Assembly (NCBI RefSeq): GCF_003234935.1
Contig: NZ_QKSB01000001.1
Coordinates: forward strand, 682,001-746,000
Reading direction: 5' to 3'
Length of the DNA stretch: 64,000 nt
Source of the DNA: Putridiphycobacter roseus
Lineage (GTDB): Bacteria > Bacteroidota > Bacteroidia > Flavobacteriales_D > Crocinitomicaceae
Within the stretch, counting starts at the first letter, position 1, and each line of letters opens with the position of its first letter. This document shows positions 36,924 to 46,183 of this stretch, piece by piece. A model generated the notes under the pieces. The model did no database searches. It was not told the origin of the DNA and saw only the letters and a program-made list of their open reading frames with translations. The position numbers were made by a program, and so were the translations under genes.

Positions 36924-38159
36924 TTATTCAAATTCTGCTTTTAACACTCTCAGTACATCTTCCAGTGTTTCAATTTCCAAATCTGTTCGTTTTACCAAGT
37001 CATCAATGTCCATTTCCAAGACAGATTTTGCAGAATCTAAACCAATTGATTTTAATTCCTTAATCACCCATCCTTCAATTTCATCAGAAAACTCTGATAA
37101 GTCAACATCATCAATATCTTCAGCTCCTTCACGGTATACATCTATTTCGTAACCCGTTAATTTACCTGCTAATCTAATGTTAAACCCACCTTTACCTATC
37201 GCCAAAGAAACCTGATCTGGTTTTAAAAACACCTCTGCTCTAGTTTCATCTTCGTTAATTACGATAGAAGTAACCTTTGCTGGAGACAAAGCTCTTTGGA
37301 TATATAATTTTTCGTTATTGGTGTAATTAATTACATCAATATTTTCATTTCTTAATTCTCGCACTATACCGTGAATTCTAGCTCCTTTCATTCCAACACA
37401 TGCCCCAACTGGATCAATTCTGTCGTCATAAGATTCCACTGCCACTTTTGCTCTTTCACCTGGTACTCTAACAATCTTTTTAATGGTAATTAAACCATCA
37501 AATACCTCTGGTACTTCTAATTCGAATAAGCGTTCTAAAAATTCAGGAGCTGTACGTGATAATATAATCACTGGATTATTATTTCTTAAATCTACTTTTG
37601 CTACAACAGCTCTAATAGCTTCCCCTTTTTTGAAATAATCAGAAGGAATTTGTTCACTTTTTGGTAAAATCAATTCGTTCCCTTCGTCATCCAATACTAA
37701 AATCTCACGCTTCCAAACTTGATATACTTCACCAGTAACGATATCACCGATACGTTCTTTATATAATTTATAAATATGATCCTTTTCAAGCTCCATGATT
37801 CTTGAAATTAAATTTTGACGAAGAGACAAAACATTTCTTCTTCCAAAATCATCTAATTTCAATTCTTCTGCTACCTCTTCACCTACTTCAAAATCTGGCT
37901 CAATTTTAATCGCATCAGAAATTGCAATTTCAATATTTTCATCTTCCACTTCTCCATCAGGAACGATTTCTCTATTTACCCAAATCTCTAAATCACCTTT
38001 ATCCGGATTTATAATAACATCCACATGCTCATCAGTCCCATATCTTTTCTTCATCATTGACCTAAAAACATCCTCAAGGATGCTCATCATAGTTTCTCTA
38101 TCAATGTTTTTGAAATCTTTAAATTCTGAAAAAGATTCAATTAAATCTATCGCATTCAT
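36924..38159 (-). CDS. nusA: Transcription termination/antitermination factor NusA
   Basis: A 411-residue RNA-polymerase-binding protein with the usual order: N-terminal domain (LIESFSEFKDFKNIDRETMMSILED), an S1 domain (about 130-200, GDIVTGEVYQVWKREILVLDD), then KH1/KH2 (about 205-345, DPVGACVGMKGARIHGIVREL and SLAIGKGGFNIRLAGKLTGY). A short acidic C-terminal helical region ends the protein. It modulates pausing and termination, and in E. coli it feeds back on its own operon. It starts 9 bp after rimP. The hairpin in the operon leader could be a target of that feedback. Confidence 0.96.
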   Translation of the reverse strand: MNAIDLIESFSEFKDFKNIDRETMMSILEDVFRSMMKKRYGTDEHVDVIINPDKGDLEIWVNREIVPDGEVEDENIEIAISDAIKIEPDFEVGEEVAEELKLDDFGRRNVLSLRQNLISRIMELEKDHIYKLYKERIGDIVTGEVYQVWKREILVLDDEGNELILPKSEQIPSDYFKKGEAIRAVVAKVDLRNNNPVIILSRTAPEFLERLFELEVPEVFDGLITIKKIVRVPGERAKVAVESYDDRIDPVGACVGMKGARIHGIVRELRNENIDVINYTNNEKLYIQRALSPAKVTSIVINEDETRAEVFLKPDQVSLAIGKGGFNIRLAGKLTGYEIDVYREGAEDIDDVDLSEFSDEIEGWVIKELKSIGLDSAKSVLEMDIDDLVKRTDLEIETLEDVLRVLKAEFE

Positions 38160-38168
38160 ATCTCGTCT

Positions 38169-38645
38169 TTATTTAAACGTAATTACCAAATTAGTCTCTT
38201 TAATTTTTTCCATCAAAATAGTATGGTTCGTTTCTTCCCATACTTTTTTCTTTTTACCTTCTAACCTTACTTTTTCTTTAGTAGTTATTTGAATCTCGGT
38301 TTCATTTGCGGCAGTTAAAACACCCTCAAACTTTCCATCTTCAATTGTTTTAACCTTTACCGTTTTCCCAATATTTTTAAGGTATTGCTTTAGCACTCTG
38401 AAAGGCTTTGAAAGACCAGCAGAAGCTACCTCTAAAGAAAAATCTTCAACTTCACGATCTAGATTATGTTCTATATTTCTACTAACCGACATACAATCCT
38501 CTATTGAAACACCATGTTCTTCATGGTCAATTTCCACTAAAATTTGGTTGCCATTACCGATAGTAATTTCCACAATATACAATGCAGGATTTCTTTCCTG
38601 AATCCTTTCATTTGCTAGATCTGCTACTTGTTGTTTTGTTATCAT
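38169..38645 (-). CDS. rimP: Ribosome maturation factor RimP
   Basis: A 158-residue protein of 30S maturation, first gene of rimP-nusA-infB. Family features are IVEITIGNGNQILVEIDHEEHGVSIEDCMSVSR (residues about 23-55) and VASAGLSKPFRVLKQYLKNIGKTV (about 79-103). The ATG at 38645 (MITKQQVADL) is preferred over one four codons upstream at 38657, which lies within the stem of a strong hairpin. No purine-rich ribosome-binding site is visible, usual for this phylum. The message probably begins near 38704, so the hairpin occupies most of the leader. Confidence 0.93.
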   Translation of the reverse strand: MITKQQVADLANERIQERNPALYIVEITIGNGNQILVEIDHEEHGVSIEDCMSVSRNIEHNLDREVEDFSLEVASAGLSKPFRVLKQYLKNIGKTVKVKTIEDGKFEGVLTAANETEIQITTKEKVRLEGKKKKVWEETNHTILMEKIKETNLVITFK

Positions 38646-38656
38646 TTTGCGGTACA

Positions 38657-38685
38657 AAAAGAGGGGACAGTTTGTCCCCTCTTTT
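38657..38685 (-). promoter_or_regulatory. Terminator-like leader hairpin, candidate attenuator of rimP-nusA-infB
   Basis: A perfect 13-bp stem (AAAAGAGGGGACA / TGTCCCCTCTTTT) with a 3-base loop. Read on the minus strand the stem and a five-T run end 7 bp before the rimP ATG and begin about 20 nt after the predicted transcription start. Read on the plus strand it is also followed by T-rich sequence, but no plus-strand gene runs into it. It could alternatively terminate leftover transcription from the plug gene upstream. Confidence 0.6.
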
Positions 38686-38709
38686 CTTGTTTTTATAATT
38701 TTAACGTTG

Positions 38710-38740
38710 CAAATATACGACTTTTATTAGGAATAGCAAA
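38710..38740 (-). promoter_or_regulatory. Promoter of rimP-nusA-infB
   Basis: On the minus strand TTTG (38740-38737), 19 bp, TATATTTG (38717-38710): a perfect Bacteroidota promoter. Transcription should start near 38704, about 60 nt before the rimP ATG. Confidence 0.78.
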
Positions 38741-38922
38741 TTAATAGATATATTTTAGACAGTAATAAAATAAATTATTAAATGCTTTACTGGATAATCC
38801 ATAGGTGATTTTAACTACTTTCCCTAAATTCAACCTACTCAAAAACCCTATCTTCTCTTCTTAAAAAAGTATTAAGACTTCCAAAAACACCAACCAACTA
38901 AACTGTTGTTTCTAATCAATTT

Positions 38923-39627
38923 TCAATTCTGACTAGCTTTCCATGCATAATATAAATCGAAGTAACTCTTTGTATTCAAAATAACAACCCCACCTGTTGT
39001 GTCGCCATATTTTGCAGGAATTCCACCTGTATACACCGACATGGAATTGATAGAAACGCCAGGTACAGACTGCATATTTGTTTGTTTAACGCCGTCCACA
39101 AAATAAACTACATCTCCTGGCCTTGAACCTCTAATAATCAACTCTCCGTTTGGACTCACTTTTACTTCTGAGCTACGATTAGACAACATTCTTTTTGGGT
39201 CTTGAATATTCGGACTGTTTTGAATATCAGACAAAGGAATGGTCTCGATATGCTCTAACTTAATTAAAGGATCGCCAGACACTATTACCGTTGCAAGCGT
39301 ATCGTTCCCGGGCAAATATAGATCATGTTTTGCAATAGATTCTGCATATACATTCACACCACTCGCTTGTGTTTTTCCCTCCATTATAGCGCTACTATGT
39401 AAGTTATACACGCCCGGTTGGATCGCGGAAAGTTTGTATTTTCCATTATAATCACTTTTCACACCAATTACATCTCCATTAAAATCTATCCAAACACTGG
39501 CAAATGGCACTGCAGTTATGGAATCACTTCCGTACACATACCCCATTATTGTCCCTGTTCCCTGCTGTGCAAATACTGGTGCCACTCCGAAAAGGAAACT
39601 TAAAATTACTATTCTAAACTTTTTCAT
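38923..39627 (-). CDS. Stand-alone TonB-plug protein with carboxypeptidase-like domain, no barrel
   Basis: A 234-residue exported protein (signal MKKFRIVILSFLFGVAPVFAQ). Residues about 27-105 are a CarboxypepD_reg-like beta domain (GTIMGYVYGSDSITAVPFASV, YNGKYKLSAIQPGVY). Residues about 120-222 are a TonB receptor plug (DIQNSPNIQDPKRML, GELIIRGSRPGDVVYFVDGVKQTN, YTGGIPAKYGDTTGGVVILNTK). The protein ends twelve residues later, where a TonB-dependent receptor would begin its 22-strand barrel. The 240 bp after the stop hold no recognisable barrel remnant, so this is either a true barrel-less protein, as occurs in Bacteroidota, or an old truncation. It is divergent from rpoN. Function is unknown. 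Confidence 0.75.
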   Translation of the reverse strand: MKKFRIVILSFLFGVAPVFAQQGTGTIMGYVYGSDSITAVPFASVWIDFNGDVIGVKSDYNGKYKLSAIQPGVYNLHSSAIMEGKTQASGVNVYAESIAKHDLYLPGNDTLATVIVSGDPLIKLEHIETIPLSDIQNSPNIQDPKRMLSNRSSEVKVSPNGELIIRGSRPGDVVYFVDGVKQTNMQSVPGVSINSMSVYTGGIPAKYGDTTGGVVILNTKSYFDLYYAWKASQN

Positions 39628-39812
39628 CTTTTTACTTTTTATTGGTTTCTATATAAGTAGATGAAGAAAAAGTAGGGATTCCATAAAAGCAGTACTAAAT
39701 TTATTTTATCGGCATAAAAAACGCGATATAATATGCAATTAGAACAGGGCTTTTATTTAACAAACTTTATCATCAAAAATCAAGCCTTTTTATTTTTACC
39801 AAGTTTTTTTCT

Positions 39813-39820
39813 TATTTTTG
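39813..39820 (+). promoter_or_regulatory. -7 promoter element of rpoN
   Basis: TATTTTTG matches TAnnTTTG and lies 25 bp before the rpoN ATG. No clear TTTG partner is seen at the usual spacing. Confidence 0.5.
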
Positions 39821-39845
39821 ACAAAACAGCTGTAAAGATCAAGTT

Positions 39846-41288
39846 ATGTTAAAACAGACGTTAAGTCATAAATTACTGCAAAAATTATCTCCTCAACAAA
39901 TTCAGTTGATGAAATTGTTACAGGTTCCCACTATGGAATTGGAACAAAGAATCAAAGAAGAAATTGAAGAAAATCCCGCCTTAGAAGAAGGAAATGAAGA
40001 GGTGGATGAGTTTTCGGATGATTACGACCAAAGCGAACCAGAATCGAAAGAGGAAGATTTTGACATCAATGACTATCTAGATGATGATTTACCACAATAC
40101 AAGACTTCGGTCAACAATCATTCAGCAGACGACGAAGAAGGCGGTATTCCCATTTCGGGAGGTAAGTCTTTTCATGATATTTTAACCACACAATTGGGGT
40201 TAAGAAATTTAAATGAAAAAGAAGAAGTAATTGCCCATACCATCATTGGAAACATAGATGATGATGGCTACGTAAGAAGAGAATTACCAGCATTGATTGA
40301 CGATTTGGCATTCGGCTTTAATATTCATGTAAATGAACAAGAGATTGAAGATGTACTTTTTGTGATTCAGGATTTTGAACCAGCTGGTGTAGGCGCAAGA
40401 GATTTACAAGAGTGTTTATTATTACAGTTAGAGCGCAAACACCATGGAAACATAGCCATTTATACCGCTAAAAAAATATTAGAAACAAGTTTTGACGAGT
40501 TTACTAAAAAGCATTACAAAAAAATAATAAAAAAGTTTGAAATTACGGATGAGGATTTAAAAGAAGCCATTGAAGAGATTACCAAACTAAACCCGAAACC
40601 AGGAAACTCTCTAAAAGAATCAACAAATTCACAAAACTTTCAACAAATTATACCAGATTTTATTCTCGCAGAAGAAGAAGGTAATTTAATTTTATCTTTA
40701 AATGGTAGAAATGCACCAAGACTTAAAGTCAGTCGATCGTATGAAACCATGTTGAGAACCTATGCAGAAGGAGGAGAATCTAAATCGAATAAAGAGGCTG
40801 TTCAGTTTGTCAAACAAAAACTTGATTCTGCCAAATGGTTTATCGAAGCCATTCAACAAAGACAAAATACGCTAATGATTACCATGAATGCCATTTTGGA
40901 ATATCAGCATGAATTTTTTATGACTGGGGATGAGACTAAATTAAAACCCATGATTTTAAAAGATATTTCTGAAATTGTTAATATGGACATTTCAACCATT
41001 TCTAGGGTAGCCAATAGTAAATATATTGCAACGCAATTTGGTACTTATAAATTAAAGTACTTCTTTTCGGAATCTCTGTCTACTACAACTGGAGAAGAAG
41101 TAAGTACGAGAGAAGTAAAAAAAATACTGCAGGACGCAATTGATGGTGAAACTAAAAAGAAACCATTGACGGATCAAAAATTAGCAGAGTTATTAAAAGA
41201 AAAAGGCTATAATATTGCCAGAAGAACGGTAGCCAAATACCGTGAACAATTAAATATCCCTGTAGCGCGTTTACGAAAAGAACTATGA
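39846..41288 (+). CDS. rpoN: RNA polymerase sigma-54 factor
   Basis: A 480-residue sigma-54. The N-terminal activator region (LLQKLSPQQIQLMKLLQVPTMELEQ) is followed by an acidic linker (about 40-95), the core-binding domain, a helix-turn-helix (KDISEIVNMDISTISRVANSK, about 375) and the RpoN box (ARRTVAKYREQLNI) at the C-terminus. It should direct transcription at GG-N10-GC promoters together with AAA+ activators; none of these activators is in the window. Its stop overlaps the start of the following membrane protein gene by 4 bp (ATGA). Confidence 0.95.
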   Translation: MLKQTLSHKLLQKLSPQQIQLMKLLQVPTMELEQRIKEEIEENPALEEGNEEVDEFSDDYDQSEPESKEEDFDINDYLDDDLPQYKTSVNNHSADDEEGGIPISGGKSFHDILTTQLGLRNLNEKEEVIAHTIIGNIDDDGYVRRELPALIDDLAFGFNIHVNEQEIEDVLFVIQDFEPAGVGARDLQECLLLQLERKHHGNIAIYTAKKILETSFDEFTKKHYKKIIKKFEITDEDLKEAIEEITKLNPKPGNSLKESTNSQNFQQIIPDFILAEEEGNLILSLNGRNAPRLKVSRSYETMLRTYAEGGESKSNKEAVQFVKQKLDSAKWFIEAIQQRQNTLMITMNAILEYQHEFFMTGDETKLKPMILKDISEIVNMDISTISRVANSKYIATQFGTYKLKYFFSESLSTTTGEEVSTREVKKILQDAIDGETKKKPLTDQKLAELLKEKGYNIARRTVAKYREQLNIPVARLRKEL

Positions 41289-41938
41289 TCAAATCCTTTT
41301 TTAACACACTTAGTTTCTTATTTCATCCATTATTTATTCCAATTATTGGTTTATATTTTCTGTTTACGCTACCTTCCTTTACGCCTGGTTTAATTGAAAA
41401 ATCATTACACCATATAAGTCCAGACATACAGACGGCAATTTACCTGATAATTACCATGCTTTTAATCATTGCACCAGGTATCAGTATTTTGATAATGATG
41501 TGGAGTAAACTAATAAAAACAGTTTACATGGAAAGTAAACAGGAAAGAACTTATGCCATAGCAACCATTTTAATGTATACCGCATTTTGTTATGTTTACT
41601 TAAGAAAAATGATGATAGACCAACCAAACTATGAATTTCTTTTGGTTTATATATTTTCCATATTATGCATTGTTCTTGCTTGTTTTATTATTAATTTCTA
41701 TACCAAAATCAGTCTACATACCGCAGGTTTTTTCGGTTTAATTGGCACAATAATTGGTTATTTCAATCACCAAATAAACTACAATTTATTGTTAATCCTA
41801 CTACTGGTATTAATTGGTGGTATCGTAGCATCTGGCAGACTATATTTAAAGGCGCATAAAAACGCAGAAGTATTAAGCGGCATGGTGGTAGGGTTTGGAA
41901 TTGCATTTTTATGCATGAAATTTGAGTGGTTTTTATAG
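41285..41938 (+). CDS. Membrane protein, PAP2-like with degenerate motif
   Basis: A 217-residue protein with six predicted helices. The C-terminal half contains SLHTAGFFGLIG and later SGRLYLKAHKNAEVLSG, which recalls the PSGH and SRxxxxxHxxxD motifs of the PAP2 phosphatase family, but the final acid is glutamate and the PSG is replaced, so activity is doubtful. The coupling with rpoN (ATGA overlap) is found in related genomes as far as I recall. A lipid phosphatase ancestry is inferred; present function is unknown. Confidence 0.6.
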   Translation: MIKSFFNTLSFLFHPLFIPIIGLYFLFTLPSFTPGLIEKSLHHISPDIQTAIYLIITMLLIIAPGISILIMMWSKLIKTVYMESKQERTYAIATILMYTAFCYVYLRKMMIDQPNYEFLLVYIFSILCIVLACFIINFYTKISLHTAGFFGLIGTIIGYFNHQINYNLLLILLLVLIGGIVASGRLYLKAHKNAEVLSGMVVGFGIAFLCMKFEWFL

Positions 41939-41966
41939 AATTGTATACTTTTACAAAAAAATACCT

Positions 41967-42773
41967 ATGAAAAAAATAATGATTTTTACGTTTTCCCTTC
42001 TGTTGTTAGCCAGCTGTGGAACTGCTAAAGACGGAAAAACTGACAAATTACCAAATGGTGGATTCAATCTATTCTCCATTGAACAAGACAAAGCCTTAGG
42101 CTTACAAGTGTCTCACCAAATCGACTCCTTAAAATCAGAATATCCTATTTTAGATTCCGCTAGAAATGTAGCAGCTTATGCCTTCTTATATAATTTAAGA
42201 GACCGTATTCTTGCGACAGGAAAAGTAAAATATGCGAATGATTTTAAATGGCAATTGAGAATTATTGAAGACGACTCCACTTTAAACGCTTTTTGCACGC
42301 CGGGTGGATATATCTATGTGTATACAGGTATCATTAAGTACTTAGATACAGAAGATGAATTAGCAGGAGTTATGGGTCATGAAATGGCGCATGCCGACTT
42401 AAGACATTCTACTAGACAAATGACGAAATCTTACGGGTTACAAATACTAATTGATGCTACCTTAGGAAATTACGAAGCATTAAAGCAAATCACAACGGGT
42501 ATTATTGGATTAAAATTTAGCCGTTCACACGAAACAGAAGCAGACCAAATGTCGGTACATTATTTATGCGGAACGGATTATGATGCAGATGGTGGTGCTG
42601 GATTTTTTGAAAAAATTGAAGCAGCTGGAGGAAGTGGAACACCTGAATTTTTAAGCACACACCCAAGTCCAGCAAACAGAGTAGAAAATTACCATAAATG
42701 GGCAACAGAAGAAGGTTGTGCACCTGGCAAAGACAATAGAACACGTTATGCTAATTTTAAAAAATTATTCTAA
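41967..42773 (+). CDS. M48 family metalloprotease, lipoprotein
   Basis: A 268-residue zinc protease. The ATG at 41967 begins a lipoprotein signal (MKKIMIFTFSLLLLASC), so an in-frame ATG at 41922, inside the previous gene, is rejected. The active site is HEMAH in VMGHEMAHADLRHS (about residue 145) with the third zinc ligand glutamate in SRSHETEADQMSVHY. The end (LSTHPSPANRVENYHKW) is typical of BepA/LoiP-like M48 proteases, which degrade misfolded outer-membrane proteins or assist their assembly. It is a likely envelope quality-control enzyme. A strong terminator follows. Confidence 0.88.
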   Translation: MKKIMIFTFSLLLLASCGTAKDGKTDKLPNGGFNLFSIEQDKALGLQVSHQIDSLKSEYPILDSARNVAAYAFLYNLRDRILATGKVKYANDFKWQLRIIEDDSTLNAFCTPGGYIYVYTGIIKYLDTEDELAGVMGHEMAHADLRHSTRQMTKSYGLQILIDATLGNYEALKQITTGIIGLKFSRSHETEADQMSVHYLCGTDYDADGGAGFFEKIEAAGGSGTPEFLSTHPSPANRVENYHKWATEEGCAPGKDNRTRYANFKKLF

Positions 42774-42790
42774 CTAAAACAAAACACTAA

Positions 42791-42828
42791 AAAAGCCTTT
42801 TAATTTTTAAATTAAAAGGCTTTTTTTT
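42791..42828 (+). terminator. Intrinsic terminator after the M48 protease gene
   Basis: A perfect 16-bp stem (AAAAGCCTTTTAATTT / AAATTAAAAGGCTTTT) with a TT spacer and a T tail to 42828. Confidence 0.92.
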
Positions 42829-42894
42829 GCTGTAACTTTTAAGGTCTTAAAAACGTCTTGCATAAAAATTTACATTATTCCGATATATAAATAT

Positions 42895-42902
42895 TACTTT
42901 TG
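42895..42902 (+). promoter_or_regulatory. -7 promoter element of the TonB receptor gene
   Basis: TACTTTTG lies 18 bp before the ATG at 42921; the expected upstream region is AT-rich without an exact TTTG. Confidence 0.5.
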
Positions 42903-42920
42903 CATTAAGAAAAAATAAAA

Positions 42921-45278
42921 ATGAAAATTACCTTACTTGCTTTTACATTATTATTAAGCCTCCACCTTTTTAGTCAAAATAATTATACGATTAGTGGCAA
43001 CATTAAAGACAGCGAAACAGGGGAGGATATCATTGGAGCACAAATCACCATTAAAGAAATGGAAGGGAAAGGTGCCATTACTAATGTTTACGGTTTCTAT
43101 TCCTTGACCCTTCCAGAGGGGAAATACACAGTCAACTATCGCTTTATTGGTTACAAAACTACCACCATAAAAGTTGAACTAAACCAGAACATAAGAAAAG
43201 ATTTAGAATTAGGTGTATCTGCGGAAATGCTAAACACCGTAGAAGTTACAGCAGAAAAATTAGGGGAAAATTTAAAGACAACAGAAATGGGTGTCGATAA
43301 AATTAACGTGAAGGATATTGAAAGTATTCCTGTTTTATTTGGAGAAAAAGATATTTTAAAAACCATGCAATTATTACCAGGCGTTAAATCAGCAGGTGAA
43401 GGAAATTCTGGTTTTTATGTTAGAGGGGGTGGCTCAGACCAAAACTTAATTCTATTAGATGAAGCACCTGTTTACAATGCTTCCCACTTACTTGGTTTTT
43501 TCTCCGTCTTTAATTCAGATGCTTTAAAAGATGTAAAATTATACAAGGGCGCAGCTCCCGCAGAATTTGGTGGTAGACTTTCTTCTGTAATGGACATTAA
43601 AATGAAAGAGGGTAATTCTAAAAAATTAGCAGCAAGTGGCGGTATTGGATTAATATCAAGCAGACTTACCTTAGAAGCGCCGATTGTAAAAGACAAAGGT
43701 TCCTTTATTATTTCTGGAAGAAGAACCTATGTCGACCAATTTTTAAGGTTTTCAAACAACGACAGGTTAGACGGTGCTGGACTATTCTTTTATGATTTAA
43801 ATGCAAAAGCTAATTATAGAATCTCGAATAAAGATAGAATTTTTATTTCTGGTTATTTAGGTAGAGATCAATTCAAATTTGGGGAACAACTTTCTTTCGA
43901 CTGGGGGAATTTAACTTCAACTGTGCGTTGGAATCACATTTACAGTCCGAAACTATTTGGCAATGCAACCTTTATTTTTAGTAAATACAATTACGTGATT
44001 GGCATTGGAGAAGGTAATGGGAAAATTGAATTAGGTTCTCAAATACAAGATTTTAATTTTAAAAAAGACTTCGATTATTATTTAAATTCAAACCACACTT
44101 TAAAGTTTGGCGCCAATATCATTCACCACACTTTTGAACCTGGAGATATTAATATAGGAGAAGATTTAGGATTTACAATTGATGACATTCCAGTAAAACA
44201 TAGTGTTGAATCTGCACTATACGTTTCAGATGATCACAAAATTGGAAAGAGACTTAATTTAACTTATGGATTGCGCTATTCTAATTTCACTCAAATTGGA
44301 CCTGGTGAAACTTATGCTTTCGACGAGGAAGGAAATGTTACGGAAACAACTACCTATCAAACCAATGAAAAAGTAGTAGCATATAACGGTTTGTCGCCTC
44401 GTTTTGGTGTGAACCTTATACTAAATGAAAAAAGTTCATTAAAAGCAGGATATTCTCGTACTTACCAATATATGCATTTAATATCCAACTCAACCAGTGC
44501 AACACCTACTGACATTTGGTTGCCTTCAAGTAACATTATAAAACCACAAGTAGCGGATCAAGTATCCTTAGGCTATTTTAGAAACTTTAGAAAAAACACC
44601 ATTGAATTTTCTGCTGAAACCTATTACAAATCGTTCCAAAATGTGATTGATTATAGAGATGGTGCAGAGGTAACTTTAAACCCAAATGTAGAGGCAGAAT
44701 TATTATTTGGAATTGGAAGGGCATATGGTCTAGAGCTACTCTTAAAAAAGAAAACAGGTAAATTTACAGGATGGGTAAGTTATACCCTATCTAAAACGGA
44801 AAATCAAATTGAAGGCATTAACAATGGAGATTGGTTTTCAGCTAAACAAGACCGGACACATGATATATCAGTAGTTTTAATGTATAATCTAAATGAAAGG
44901 CTAAACTTTTCTGGTTCTTGGGTATACTATACGGGTAATGCGGTTACTTTTCCAAGTGGAAAATATGAAATAGATGGTCAAGTCATTAACCAATATACAG
45001 AAAGAAATGGTTACAGGATGCCAAACTACCACAGAATGGACTTGGGGATTACCTTATATAATAAAAAGACCAAAATAGTAAAAGACATAGATAATAAAAG
45101 CGTTACCGTTAAAAAGAAATTTCAGTCGAATTGGAATTTTTCCGTATATAACGTTTATGGTAGAGAAAATGCTTACTCGATTACTTTTGGAACCAATGCG
45201 GAAACGGGACTAACAGAAGCAACAAAATTAGCTTTGTTTAAAATTATACCATCTATAACTTACAATTTTAATTTTTAA
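42921..45278 (+). CDS. TonB-dependent receptor with carboxypeptidase-like N-terminal domain
   Basis: A 785-residue outer-membrane receptor. A signal peptide (MKITLLAFTLLLSLHLFSQ) is followed by a CarboxypepD_reg-like domain (about 22-105, YTISGNIKDSETGEDIIGAQI), a plug (about 115-230, GFYVRGGGSDQNLILLDEAPVYN, YKGAAPAEFGGRLSSVMDI) and a barrel that ends in SITYNFNF. It should import a ligand using TonB energy. Followed after 4 bp by a DUF4249 lipoprotein, a pairing usual in Bacteroidota; the ligand is unknown. The gene has its own -7 element after the M48 terminator. Confidence 0.9.
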   Translation: MKITLLAFTLLLSLHLFSQNNYTISGNIKDSETGEDIIGAQITIKEMEGKGAITNVYGFYSLTLPEGKYTVNYRFIGYKTTTIKVELNQNIRKDLELGVSAEMLNTVEVTAEKLGENLKTTEMGVDKINVKDIESIPVLFGEKDILKTMQLLPGVKSAGEGNSGFYVRGGGSDQNLILLDEAPVYNASHLLGFFSVFNSDALKDVKLYKGAAPAEFGGRLSSVMDIKMKEGNSKKLAASGGIGLISSRLTLEAPIVKDKGSFIISGRRTYVDQFLRFSNNDRLDGAGLFFYDLNAKANYRISNKDRIFISGYLGRDQFKFGEQLSFDWGNLTSTVRWNHIYSPKLFGNATFIFSKYNYVIGIGEGNGKIELGSQIQDFNFKKDFDYYLNSNHTLKFGANIIHHTFEPGDINIGEDLGFTIDDIPVKHSVESALYVSDDHKIGKRLNLTYGLRYSNFTQIGPGETYAFDEEGNVTETTTYQTNEKVVAYNGLSPRFGVNLILNEKSSLKAGYSRTYQYMHLISNSTSATPTDIWLPSSNIIKPQVADQVSLGYFRNFRKNTIEFSAETYYKSFQNVIDYRDGAEVTLNPNVEAELLFGIGRAYGLELLLKKKTGKFTGWVSYTLSKTENQIEGINNGDWFSAKQDRTHDISVVLMYNLNERLNFSGSWVYYTGNAVTFPSGKYEIDGQVINQYTERNGYRMPNYHRMDLGITLYNKKTKIVKDIDNKSVTVKKKFQSNWNFSVYNVYGRENAYSITFGTNAETGLTEATKLALFKIIPSITYNFNF

Positions 45279-45282
45279 AAAA

Positions 45283-46104
45283 ATGAAAAAAGTATTTACA
45301 TTCTTACTAATCATCACTGCCTTTTTACAAATAAGCTGTGAAGAAGTCATAGATATTCCATTAAACGACGCAGCTCAAAAAATAGTTGTAGAAGCATTTA
45401 CTTCTAATATTGAAGGTAGAAGCTATGTCAAACTAACCAAATCAAGTACAGTTTATACCAATAATAATTTTGAAAAAATATCGGGTGCTTCTGTAATCAT
45501 TACCGATCAAAATGGTATTAATTCAGTTTTTCTAGAAGACTCTACAGAAAAAGGTTTATATCTTTTTCCAAGTTTTAAAGTAGAAAACAACATGACGTAC
45601 GACCTAAAAATAAATGCAGATGGAGAGGAAATTACTGGCACTGCAACGAGTTCATTTACGCCTTCTCTTGATTTAATTATGGGGGCACCAATTAGTCTAT
45701 TACCAGATACATTAACCCAAGGTTTAGAATTTTTTGATCCTAGTACTCGTTTAATTCTATACTTATTTTCTGACCCAATACCTACTGGAGATAATTATCG
45801 AATTATTGCCTATATAAATGGCGAAAAAGATAACAATTATTACATCACCAATGACTTAATTGGTTCTGGAGAACAATTTGGTGGTGTATTATTTGGGGCA
45901 GATGTAGATTCTGCAGATGTAGTTCATGTAGAACTGTTAACCATGGATAATGCCAATTATGATTATTTCTATTCTTTAGTGAATAATACTGGTACGGGGC
46001 CTTTTGCGGCTACACCGTCTAACCCTGTTTCCAATTTGACCAATAATGCTTTAGGTTATTTTGGTGCCTATTTAATGGACACAACCTCATTTGTTGTATT
46101 CTAA
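45283..46104 (+). CDS. DUF4249 lipoprotein, partner of the TonB receptor
   Basis: A 273-residue lipoprotein (MKKVFTFLLIITAFLQISC, lipid Cys19). The EEVIDIPLNDAAQKIVVEAFTS start, SYVKLTKSSTVYTNNNF and ASVIITDQNG are typical of DUF4249. These proteins accompany TonB receptors and are thought to act like SusD-type lids, although direct evidence is scarce. It starts 4 bp after the receptor, so the two form a transcription unit. Confidence 0.85.
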   Translation: MKKVFTFLLIITAFLQISCEEVIDIPLNDAAQKIVVEAFTSNIEGRSYVKLTKSSTVYTNNNFEKISGASVIITDQNGINSVFLEDSTEKGLYLFPSFKVENNMTYDLKINADGEEITGTATSSFTPSLDLIMGAPISLLPDTLTQGLEFFDPSTRLILYLFSDPIPTGDNYRIIAYINGEKDNNYYITNDLIGSGEQFGGVLFGADVDSADVVHVELLTMDNANYDYFYSLVNNTGTGPFAATPSNPVSNLTNNALGYFGAYLMDTTSFVVF

Positions 46105-46183
46105 AAAATCTTAAAAGCAACTTAGATTTTATCACAATTTAAAATCAAACCATTTTTTATTTTTACTTTAGTGCACGTTAACC

